Assembly: GCA_021767245.1 (NCBI GenBank) | Contig: JAASTO010000115.1 | Location: forward strand, 1 to 8,133 | DNA from: Balneolaceae bacterium | Lineage (GTDB): Bacteria; Bacteroidota; Rhodothermia; Balneolales; Balneolaceae | Direction: 5' to 3' | Length of the DNA: 8,133 bases | Shown here: in pieces, positions 1 through 6,127 of the stretch | Layout: each line of letters begins with the position of its first letter | How positions within the stretch are numbered: the stretch's first letter is position 1 | Made by a program: the position numbers and the translations under genes | The notes under the pieces: generated by a model | Seen by the model: only the letters and a program-made list of their open reading frames with translations | What the model was told of the DNA's origin: nothing | The model's database searches: none

Positions 1-2
1 AG

Positions 3-89
3 CGGAGAGCGAGGGATTCGAACCCCCGGAGACCGTGAGGCCTCAATGGTTTTCAAGACCACCGCATTCGACCACTCTGCCAGCTCTCC
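3..89 (-). tRNA. tRNA-Ser, anticodon UGA
   Basis: Read on the minus strand, this 87-nt stretch folds as a type II tRNA. The acceptor stem pairs GGAGAGC (89-83) with GCTCTCC (10-4), followed by discriminator G at 3. The anticodon loop CTTGAAA (57-51) carries TGA at 55-53, so it reads UCA serine codons. A long variable arm (GAGGCC, loop TCAC, GGTCTC) and a T arm with loop TTCGAAT complete the class II serine pattern. The 3' CCA is not encoded (the next bases are C, T), so it must be added enzymatically. The first base, G at 89, is also the last base of the atpG stop codon, so the tRNA has no spacer from the ATP synthase operon and any full-length atpG message includes at least its 5' nucleotide. 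The identification is secure. Whether it also has its own promoter inside atpG cannot be told. Confidence 0.97.
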
Positions 90-985
90 TAATTTTCACT
101 AAGTGCCTGAGCACCGGATACAATTTCAGAAATCTCTGTAGTAATAGCACTTTGTCTTGCCTGATTGTATTCAAGTCTCAAGTCGCGCTCTAATTCCTTC
201 GCATTTTCGGTGGCACTGTCCATTGCGGTCATACGTGCCCCCTGTTCTGAGGCGTTAGATTCAAGTACTGCTCTCCACAATTGCATGTTCAAATGCAACG
301 GTAACAGTTTGTCTAATATGGCCTGTGAATCAGGCTCGTAAAGGTAATCAATCGTAGAAACAGATGCATTATCAGATTTAGAATTTCCGATAGTTTCCGG
401 ATCGATCGGTAACACCTTTTGAGTTTTTCTATTCTGTGCAATTACAGATTTGAATTCGTTAAAAGAGATATACACTTCATCAAATTTGCCATCAGTAAAT
501 TGCTTAGTTGCAGAAGCCATGATATCAGAGGTCTTGTTATACTGAATATAATCGAAGAAACCCGGAAAGGTTTCAATAACATTATATTTTCGTTTTTTGA
601 AATAAGCTGAGGCTTTTTTACCAATGGTGATCATGGACAGAGCCTCATTCTTCAAATGTGATGAGAAGTTACTCTGAATTCGGCTTTCAACATCCTTGAA
701 AAGGTTATTGTTAAAGCCTCCACACAGTCCCCTGTCTGAACCAATAACAATAAATAACACATTGTTAACTTCTTCAGGCTTACGCATTACAGGATTTGCA
801 GTCTTGGTATTATTAGCAAGTCTGCCGGCTACTTCTTCAATCTTAGAAGCATAAGGACGGGTATTATTCATTTTGTCCTGTGCTTTCCGCAATTTGGCAG
901 CCGCAACCATTTTCATGGCTTTAGTGATCTGCTGTGTATTGTTTACAGAAGATATCCTGTTTCGTATGTCTCGAAGATTCGCCAT
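89..985 (-). CDS. atpG: F1Fo ATP synthase gamma subunit
   Basis: Gamma is the central rotor shaft of F1. It turns inside the alpha3-beta3 ring and couples c-ring rotation to catalysis. The 298-residue product has the usual length and both conserved ends. The N-terminal helix contains ITKAMKMVAAAKLR (about 20-33) and the C-terminal helix ITTEISEIVSGAQAL (281-295); these form the coiled-coil shaft. The Rossmann-like middle begins with GSDRGLCGGFN (82-92), and the block SNASEQGARMTAMDS (243-257) is typical of the family. The ATG start lies 18 nt after atpA and directly precedes the conserved N-terminus; the upstream GGACGG is at best a weak ribosome site. The TAG stop (91-89) shares its G with tRNA-Ser, which is unusual. 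It is the last ATP synthase gene of this operon; atpD and atpC do not follow. Confidence 0.98.
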   Translation of the reverse strand: MANLRDIRNRISSVNNTQQITKAMKMVAAAKLRKAQDKMNNTRPYASKIEEVAGRLANNTKTANPVMRKPEEVNNVLFIVIGSDRGLCGGFNNNLFKDVESRIQSNFSSHLKNEALSMITIGKKASAYFKKRKYNVIETFPGFFDYIQYNKTSDIMASATKQFTDGKFDEVYISFNEFKSVIAQNRKTQKVLPIDPETIGNSKSDNASVSTIDYLYEPDSQAILDKLLPLHLNMQLWRAVLESNASEQGARMTAMDSATENAKELERDLRLEYNQARQSAITTEISEIVSGAQALSEN

Positions 986-1003
986 TAATCCGTCCGATAT
1001 AAA

Positions 1004-2611
1004 TTAGTTAGCTGTGATCTGATCAATAACTGAATTAGCGATCTTGATCAATTTATCACCAAAACTATCGTCTAATACGCCAGTTTCTGACAGTGATTGC
1101 ATTTCCTTCTCAAACTTGATACCTACGGTTTCGAGGTATTGTTTTTCAAAATCACTGATCTGTTCTACAGCAAGTTTATCTAACAAGCCTTCTGAATTGA
1201 TCTTTAGCAGAGCAATTTGTTGCTCAACAGGTAGTGGCTGATATTCACCCTGCTTCAGTAGTTCTACCGTTCTTTCACCTTTTCTCAGTTGAGCCTGAGT
1301 AGAGGCATCAAGATCAGACCCGAACTTAGCAAAAGCTTCAAGCTCGCGGTACTGGGCCAGGTCGAGCTTAAGGGTACCGGAAAGTTTCTTCATGGATTTA
1401 ACCTGAGCAGAACCACCCACACGAGATACCGAAGTACCTACGTCAATAGCAGGACGGATACCTTGGTTAAACAGATCCGTATCGAGGAAGATCTGACCAT
1501 CCGTAATAGAGATCACGTTGGTTGGAATATAGGCAGAAACGTCACCGGCTTGAGTTTCAATAACAGGAAGGGCAGTCAGTGATCCACCACCTTTAACCTT
1601 AGGTCTTAACTCTTCCGGAATGTTATTCATTTTCTTAGCAACTTCATCATCATTGATGATCTTGGCCGCACGCTCAAGAAGACGACTATGCAGGTAAAAT
1701 ACATCACCCGGATAGGCTTCACGTCCCGGAGGTCGTTTCAGCAAAAGGGAAAGTTCACGGTATGCAACCGCTTGTTTAGAAAGATCATCATAGATAACCA
1801 GTGCGTGACGACCGGTATCACGGAAATACTCGCCGATAGCCGCACCGGCAAAAGGTGCAATATATCTTAGAGGGGCCGAAGTACTGGCAGGAGCAGCCAC
1901 AATAGTTGTGTACTTCAAGGCACCGTTATCTTCCAGTACCTTACGGATATTCGCAACGGTTGACCCTTTCTGACCAACAGCTACATAAATACAGTGTACC
2001 GGCTTATCTGTATCCTGCGTTGCCTTTTGATTGATAATAGTATCGATAGCAACAGCTGTTTTACCGGTCTGACGGTCTCCAATGATCAATTCTCGCTGTC
2101 CTCGGCCGATCGGGATCAATGAGTCAATGGATTTAAGTCCTGTCTGAAGAGGTTCAGTAACCGGCTCACGATAAATTACTCCAGGAGCCTTACGCTCGAG
2201 AGGTAATTTAATGGTGTCGCCACTGATATTGCCCTTACCATCAATTGGAATCCCTAAAGGGTTGATCACACGGCCCAAAAGTCCCTCACCTACCTGAATA
2301 GAGGCGATGTCGTTTGTTCTTTTTACAGTGTGACCTTCTTCTACGGCATTTGCAGAACCGAAAAGTACAATACCTACGTTGTCTTCCTCGAGGTTAAGTA
2401 CCATTCCTGTTACGGGATTACCGTTGTCATCTTTGGAATCAGGCAGTTCAACCAACTCACCGGCCTGTACTTTAGACAATCCGTAAACGCGGGCAATACC
2501 ATCACCCACTTCAAGTACGGTACCTACATCGTAGGTATCTGCCTCGTTGTCGAAGCCTGAAAGTTGCTTTCTTAATATGGCTGAAACTTCGTCTGGTCTG
2601 ACTTGACTCAT
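1004..2611 (-). CDS. atpA: F1Fo ATP synthase alpha subunit
   Basis: Alpha is the non-catalytic nucleotide-binding subunit that alternates with beta in the F1 hexamer. The protein has 535 residues, about 20 longer than the E. coli protein (513, from memory). Visible motifs are the P-loop GDRQTGKT (178-185), the Walker B strand ALVIYDDLSK (270-279), the block PAIDVGTSVSRVGG (387-400) with the arginine finger R397 that reaches into the beta site, and GSLTALPVIETQAGDVSA (343-360). The extra length lies mainly in an acidic/Asn loop in the N-terminal beta-barrel (about 58-67) and a longer loop at about 322-343, which I associate with Bacteroidota-type alpha subunits. The ATG start is 33 nt after atpH, within an AT-rich leader without a clear Shine-Dalgarno. 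All catalytic-interface residues look intact, so it should be functional with a beta subunit encoded elsewhere. Confidence 0.99.
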   Translation of the reverse strand: MSQVRPDEVSAILRKQLSGFDNEADTYDVGTVLEVGDGIARVYGLSKVQAGELVELPDSKDDNGNPVTGMVLNLEEDNVGIVLFGSANAVEEGHTVKRTNDIASIQVGEGLLGRVINPLGIPIDGKGNISGDTIKLPLERKAPGVIYREPVTEPLQTGLKSIDSLIPIGRGQRELIIGDRQTGKTAVAIDTIINQKATQDTDKPVHCIYVAVGQKGSTVANIRKVLEDNGALKYTTIVAAPASTSAPLRYIAPFAGAAIGEYFRDTGRHALVIYDDLSKQAVAYRELSLLLKRPPGREAYPGDVFYLHSRLLERAAKIINDDEVAKKMNNIPEELRPKVKGGGSLTALPVIETQAGDVSAYIPTNVISITDGQIFLDTDLFNQGIRPAIDVGTSVSRVGGSAQVKSMKKLSGTLKLDLAQYRELEAFAKFGSDLDASTQAQLRKGERTVELLKQGEYQPLPVEQQIALLKINSEGLLDKLAVEQISDFEKQYLETVGIKFEKEMQSLSETGVLDDSFGDKLIKIANSVIDQITAN

Positions 2612-2644
2612 CTTATATATCTAGTTAAAAAAGGTTTTATAATT

Positions 2645-3193
2645 TTATTCCATAGCTGAGCTAAGGAATACATCTTCAAGCTGTTCTAATTTATGCTTAA
2701 CGGTGCCGTCAATCACAGTGTCAGATATCTTAATGGCCATCCCGCCTTTAAGACTTTCATCCACTTCTTCAGTGATCTGAACTTTTTTACCGGTCACAGA
2801 AGCAATCTTATCTTTTACATTAGATAATTGTTCATCTGTGAGTTTATGAGCAACAAATATCTTTGCTTCGATAATACCTGCGTGATCGTTGTATATTTCT
2901 ATAAACGAATTAGCAATCTGATCAATCATGCTTTGTCGGTTTTTCCGGGCGATCAGGGAAATAAAATTGTGTACAAGATCACTGACTTTACCGCCAAAGA
3001 TCTCTTCAAGGGCAGCCACTTTTTTCTCAGGTTTGATGATCGGACTCTTTAAAAACAACAAAAGATCCCTTGAATCATCCAGAGTAGCCTTGATAAACAG
3101 GATATCCTGAAGAGTTTGCTCTACATTATTATGTTCTTCAGCAAGCTCTAAAAGTGCTTTTGCGTACCTTCCTGAAGCCTTAGATACCAGCAT
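2645..3193 (-). CDS. atpH: F1Fo ATP synthase delta subunit
   Basis: Delta (the OSCP homologue) sits on top of F1 and ties it to the peripheral stalk formed by b. The 182 residues match the family's usual size. Visible features are RYAKALLELA (9-18) at the start of the N-terminal helical domain that binds alpha N-termini, LKSPIIKPEKK (48-58), FISLIARKNR (77-86), and the C-terminal signature with GGMAIKISDTVIDGTV (150-165) that contacts the b dimer. The ATG start lies 7 nt after the atpF stop, so translation is probably coupled. It ends 33 nt before atpA. No frameshift or missing block is seen. The annotation rests on motif pattern together with its place between b and alpha, which is the standard order. 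Confidence 0.97.
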   Translation of the reverse strand: MLVSKASGRYAKALLELAEEHNNVEQTLQDILFIKATLDDSRDLLLFLKSPIIKPEKKVAALEEIFGGKVSDLVHNFISLIARKNRQSMIDQIANSFIEIYNDHAGIIEAKIFVAHKLTDEQLSNVKDKIASVTGKKVQITEEVDESLKGGMAIKISDTVIDGTVKHKLEQLEDVFLSSAME

Positions 3194-3200
3194 GTATTAA

Positions 3201-3716
3201 TTAGTTTTTAGATAGATCGGTTAAAAATTTATCTACCAGCTTGTTATTCTTTTCATTATCAAGCTCAGAATCTATGATGATAGAAGCTGATTTGACGGCT
3301 AATTTAGCCACTTCACTTCTTAGTTCATCAAGAGCTTGTTTTTTCTCCTGTTCAATAGTTGCCTTAGCCTGTTCAATAATTTGATCGGCCTCCTCTTTAG
3401 CTTTATTGATGCGTTCAACACGAATCAACTCAGCTTCATCGACGGCTTCCTTGCGTATTTGCTGAGCTTTTGCTTCAGCTTCACGTAAGGCTTTCTCGTT
3501 ATCTTTAGAGATCTTCTCTGCTTTGGCAATCGCCTTTTCAGCTGCCTCTAAAGATTCCTTGATGTTTTGCTCACGATCTGTGAGTGCCGTCATAATTGGA
3601 GGAACGGCATATTTCATCATTACCAGAAGAAATATGATCAGGGATACTAAGATCCAGATCGCAAACCCGGTATTAAATGACAGTAAACCGCCTCCACCTG
3701 CTAATAGGAAAGTCAT
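3201..3716 (-). CDS. atpF: F1Fo ATP synthase b subunit
   Basis: Subunit b forms the peripheral stalk (stator) that stops the alpha3-beta3 head from rotating with gamma. The 171-residue protein has a short Gly-rich N-terminus, one membrane helix at about 15-36, and then a long charged Ala/Glu/Lys helix (about 45-148) with the right-handed coiled-coil look of b dimers. The C-terminus (about 140-171) is the delta-binding part. The ATG start is 19 nt downstream of atpE. An AGG lies 8 nt before it within AAAGGTAGG, one of the few Shine-Dalgarno-like sites in the operon. There is only one b-type gene here, so the stalk is probably a b homodimer and not a b/b' heterodimer. A second copy outside the window cannot be excluded. 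Confidence 0.97.
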   Translation of the reverse strand: MTFLLAGGGGLLSFNTGFAIWILVSLIIFLLVMMKYAVPPIMTALTDREQNIKESLEAAEKAIAKAEKISKDNEKALREAEAKAQQIRKEAVDEAELIRVERINKAKEEADQIIEQAKATIEQEKKQALDELRSEVAKLAVKSASIIIDSELDNEKNNKLVDKFLTDLSKN

Positions 3717-3735
3717 GATAGTTACCTACCTTTAA

Positions 3736-3957
3736 TTATTGACCAATTCCAAGCGCAAGCAAAATACAAATAACGGCACCAAGCAGAGCAACACCTTCAA
3801 TAAATGCTGCGGTCAAAATCATCGCACCGCGAATGTCTCCAGAAGCTTCTGGTTGACGTGCAATACTCTCTGTAGCGCTTTTACCGATCATTCCGATTCC
3901 GATTCCGGCACCAAGTGCAACGATTCCAGCTCCGATACCTGCTGCTAATAATCCCAT
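3736..3957 (-). CDS. atpE: F1Fo ATP synthase c subunit (H+ type rotor ring)
   Basis: Subunit c is the membrane hairpin that assembles into the rotating ring. The product has 73 residues. Helix 1 carries the packing motif GAGIGIG (16-22). The cytoplasmic loop has R34-Q35-P36, which contacts gamma and epsilon. Helix 2 carries the ion-binding carboxylate E54. Sodium-type rings such as that of Ilyobacter have Gln in helix 1 and Ser/Thr after the Glu; here the matching residues are Ile21 and Gly55, so proton coupling is inferred. The leader of 41 nt after atpB has no Shine-Dalgarno and a single G. High synthesis is expected because 9-15 or more copies are needed per enzyme. The ATG start is the only sensible choice: it immediately precedes the short hydrophobic N-terminus. 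Confidence 0.98.
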   Translation of the reverse strand: MGLLAAGIGAGIVALGAGIGIGMIGKSATESIARQPEASGDIRGAMILTAAFIEGVALLGAVICILLALGIGQ

Positions 3958-3998
3958 AGTTCTGTTTGTTTAGTTTTTATTGATGTTAGATTATGTTA
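3958..3998 (-). promoter_or_regulatory. Unstructured AT-rich translation leader of atpE
   Basis: The 41 nt between the atpB stop and the atpE start contain a single G on the coding strand and about 78% A+T, with no Shine-Dalgarno-like element and no evident hairpin. This is the longest gap between any two ATP synthase genes here. An unstructured, A-rich leader fits initiation in Bacteroidota-like bacteria. It also resembles in position the enhancer-like leader known upstream of E. coli atpE, which raises c-subunit output. That role is inferred from position and composition only. I see no promoter motif that I would trust. Confidence 0.4.
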
Positions 3999-5084
3999 TT
4001 AAGCTGAAACTTCTTCAGCAATATGTTCTGTGTGATATCCTTCTTCATCATGATGATGATCTTCAGCTGCCATTCCAATAAATACAGCTGACAATAATGT
4101 AAAGATGTATGCCTGCAAGAGCCCTACAAACACTTTAAGCGCATACAATACAACGGTCAATGAAACGGAAAATATACCAACTCCAAATCCGGCCCCGGCC
4201 CCAAAGAGGTCAGCAAAGATAAAGACCAAACCAAGAATGGCAATGATCATGATCTTACCTGACAACATGTTGGCGAACAAACGAATGGCTAGCGCGAACG
4301 GCTTGGTAAATAATCCCAATATTTCAACAGGCGTTAAAATGAATCTTACCCAACCCGGTACTCCCGGAAACCAAAACACGTGAGCCCAGTGATCTTTGGT
4401 ACCGCTAAACTGCGTGATCACAAACGTTACTAATGCCAGTGTTGCTGTAACGGTCAGATCAGCCGTTGCCGTTGCTGCCCAGGGCAACAACCCAAATAAA
4501 TTCATAAATGAGATTCCCATGAACATGGTGAACAGAAAGGGAACGTATCTATCAGCCTTATGCGCATCAATATTATCACGCGCCACATCATCCCGAATGA
4601 AAACAAACAATACTTCAAATATGTTTTGCATCGCTCCTTTTGGCTCAACATCCCGGCCAATTCCTTTTTTGTAGCGACTTGCTGCCATGATGGTGAGAAT
4701 TACAGCCAAACCCATCCCCAGCCAAAAATAGACCAGGTGTGATGTGATCGAGAGATCGACTTTAATACTTCCCCCACCAGCCGGAACAATAGCTCCTTCA
4801 TCGGTTTCTATAAATTCATCTGAGGCCAGAGCTTTTTTAGTGGAAGCATAGGCACTCAACTTTGCCTCACCTTCTGCTGTTTCCCAGTAAAAGATCCTAG
4901 GCAGATACAGTTTACCGCCGTTAATAAACTTCGGAACTTTAAAATAATCGTGATCAGCAACAGTCCCCATCACGTCGATGACAGGCTCCTGAGCCCCTTC
5001 AGCATCGTCGGCTGCGAATGTATTTGATGTGCTTACACTGAGAAATAAAAGAGTTAAGAAAACTCGACGCAGGGTTTGAATCAT
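3999..5084 (-). CDS. atpB: F1Fo ATP synthase a subunit with signal peptide and periplasmic extension
   Basis: Subunit a is the stator membrane protein that forms the two proton half-channels against the c ring. I place the start at the ATG ending at 5084, five nt after the preceding gene. This gives 361 residues and a clear signal peptide: RR, a hydrophobic core, and likely cleavage after TFA at about residue 24. About 85 periplasmic residues follow before the first membrane helix (about 117-135). The catalytic Arg is R268 in RLFANMLSGK (268-277), and the conserved Gln is Q324 in LLQAYIF. The positions matching E. coli E219 and H245 are K277 and K317, which is odd. The C-terminus is a His/Asp/Glu-rich tail (about 341-361). 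An in-frame ATG at 5150 is less likely because it overlaps the upstream gene and would bury the signal peptide. Confidence 0.95.
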   Translation of the reverse strand: MIQTLRRVFLTLLFLSVSTSNTFAADDAEGAQEPVIDVMGTVADHDYFKVPKFINGGKLYLPRIFYWETAEGEAKLSAYASTKKALASDEFIETDEGAIVPAGGGSIKVDLSITSHLVYFWLGMGLAVILTIMAASRYKKGIGRDVEPKGAMQNIFEVLFVFIRDDVARDNIDAHKADRYVPFLFTMFMGISFMNLFGLLPWAATATADLTVTATLALVTFVITQFSGTKDHWAHVFWFPGVPGWVRFILTPVEILGLFTKPFALAIRLFANMLSGKIMIIAILGLVFIFADLFGAGAGFGVGIFSVSLTVVLYALKVFVGLLQAYIFTLLSAVFIGMAAEDHHHDEEGYHTEHIAEEVSA

Positions 5085-5089
5085 TGTCT

Positions 5090-5464
5090 TTAACTGCCGC
5101 TCTTTTGAAGAAATTTGTTGATTAAAATCATTTCCGTTACAGATTGACAAAGATAGGAAATTATAAAACTAACTGTAAAGTAGATTTCATCAATTTTTGT
5201 GGTTGCAAGCAAAATGATGAAGAGTGTTAGCACGATCAAAAACCGAATGGCTATAGAAAACACATAAACCTTTATAAACAGGCTACCTTCCGTGTTTTCG
5301 AACTTTTCAAGTATCCACCCACTGCTTACCACAAAGACCGAACTCAGCATCACGCCCGCTGCCACAGCTACACCCTTGGCTGCATCAGCTAAAAAAAAAG
5401 TAGCAGATACCATCAAAAGCAGTGCGGAGATCTTCAGTGAGTTTTTAAAGATGGGATCATTCAC
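5090..5464 (-). CDS. Small four-helix membrane protein, AtpI/ATP synthase I-like
   Basis: The 124-residue protein is almost entirely hydrophobic, with four predicted membrane helices at about 10-27, 32-50, 64-88 and 93-112 and short charged ends. Length, topology and a place directly ahead of atpB match the ATP synthase I (AtpI/UncI-like) proteins, which are thought to help c-ring assembly or to supply Mg2+ to the complex. I see no signature residue that settles the family, so no symbol is given. The start is a GTG, which overlaps the previous gene by 8 nt and is preceded at 6 nt by AGAGG, the best ribosome site in the window. This suggests translational coupling. A run of nine T on the coding strand (5399-5391) encodes part of helix 1. 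The 5-nt gap to atpB also suggests coupling. Confidence 0.75.
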   Translation of the reverse strand: MNDPIFKNSLKISALLLMVSATFFLADAAKGVAVAAGVMLSSVFVVSSGWILEKFENTEGSLFIKVYVFSIAIRFLIVLTLFIILLATTKIDEIYFTVSFIISYLCQSVTEMILINKFLQKSGS

Positions 5465-5681
5465 GCTTATCCTCTGAATCCAGTTTCTTAGTGATCCGGA
5501 CGATCATGAAGCCGAAGCCTATCATAGCTCCCAACACTCCTGCCATCAAAATGATAGGAGACGTGCCAAAATATTCATCCAGGTAATACCCGATCAATAT
5601 TGGGACCAGAAGTGATGCAGCGATCTCTGCTCCCAGGCCAAGGTATGCCATGTATTTTTTGGGAAGAAGCTCTTTTGGCAA
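5457..5681 (-). CDS. AtpQ/AtpI-type small F1Fo accessory membrane protein
   Basis: The 74-residue protein has two membrane helices (about 13-32 and 42-62) and the pattern YLGLG, then GYYLDEYFGTSP (31-42), then a Gly-rich second helix (MAGVLGAMIGFG, 46-57) and a basic/acidic tail. This is the layout of the ATPase_gene1 / AtpQ-type proteins found ahead of atpB, proposed to act in Mg2+/Ca2+ movement or complex assembly. The start is uncertain. A TTG at 5681 gives the N-terminus usual for the family; ATG at codon 11 would leave almost nothing before helix 1. An in-frame TAA, the bactofilin stop, bars any longer version, and no Shine-Dalgarno is seen. It follows the bactofilin by 15 nt and overlaps the next gene by 8 nt. 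Confidence 0.82.
   Translation of the reverse strand: MPKELLPKKYMAYLGLGAEIAASLLVPILIGYYLDEYFGTSPIILMAGVLGAMIGFGFMIVRITKKLDSEDKRE
5471..5475 (-). promoter_or_regulatory. Ribosome binding site deciding the GTG start at 5464
   Basis: On the minus strand AGAGG (5475-5471) stands six nt before GTG (5464-5462). It lies inside the last codons of the upstream small gene. Because most genes here lack a clear Shine-Dalgarno, this site is the main reason to accept the GTG as the true start. There is no in-frame ATG nearby that would keep helix 1 complete. Confidence 0.65.
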
Positions 5682-5696
5682 TGAATCAGGTTTAAA

Positions 5697-6119
5697 TTAA
5701 CTGCCGGCTGTAGTTGATTCGGTCGCTTTAGGCTTGTTGAAAGATTTAGCATCGGTACCCATACGGCAGGAACCGTTGATCTGAGCCCCTTCTTCCACGA
5801 TCAGAGTCTTTGTGTAAATATTGCCATCAATAATGGCGTTGGCGCGCAGGGTTAATTTTCCGGATACCTTTACTTCGCCATCAATTTTTCCGGCAATGTC
5901 GGCATCGGCTGAATCAATATTTCCATTGATCTTTCCGTTTCCGGTTACAATGATCTTTCCTTTTGAATTGGCTTCACCTTCAATGGTACCGGCAACCCGA
6001 ATATCAGAATCTGAGATCAGATCTCCTTTCAGTTTGGTGCCTTCACTGATGATGTTAACTGTCGGTGATTGTCTTGAGTTGTCTGACACGTTATTTGATG
6101 ATTTCTTAGAGTTGAGCAT
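5697..6119 (-). CDS. Bactofilin, polymer-forming cytoskeletal protein
   Basis: Bactofilins self-assemble without nucleotide into filaments at the inner membrane and position cell-wall enzymes. The 140-residue product has a polar, disordered N-terminus (1-19), a right-handed beta-helix core (about 20-118) built of repeating short strands with regular Gly and hydrophobic residues (for example GTIEGEA, GKINGNI, GKIDGEV, NAIIDGN), the family-typical end LIVEEGAQINGSCRM (106-120), and a disordered Ser/Thr-rich tail. I chose the ATG at 6119, 8 nt after the M23 stop. An in-frame ATG at 6176 would overlap the peptidase by about 50 nt and add a poor N-terminus. Its neighbour, an M23 peptidase, is a recurring genomic partner, which suggests the pair acts on cell shape or local wall remodelling. 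Confidence 0.93.
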   Translation of the reverse strand: MLNSKKSSNNVSDNSRQSPTVNIISEGTKLKGDLISDSDIRVAGTIEGEANSKGKIIVTGNGKINGNIDSADADIAGKIDGEVKVSGKLTLRANAIIDGNIYTKTLIVEEGAQINGSCRMGTDAKSFNKPKATESTTAGS

Positions 6120-6127
6120 ATTCTTTT

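Noticed and set aside
4242..4253. Palindrome GATCATGATC as an operator
   Set aside because: It lies inside atpB in conserved coding sequence (Ile-Met-Ile) and is better explained by codon use and the general GATC excess.
5085..5150. Longer atpB starting at the in-frame ATG at 5150
   Set aside because: It would overlap the preceding gene by about 60 nt and put 22 polar residues ahead of an otherwise clean signal peptide. The ATG at 5084 lies 5 nt after the upstream stop.
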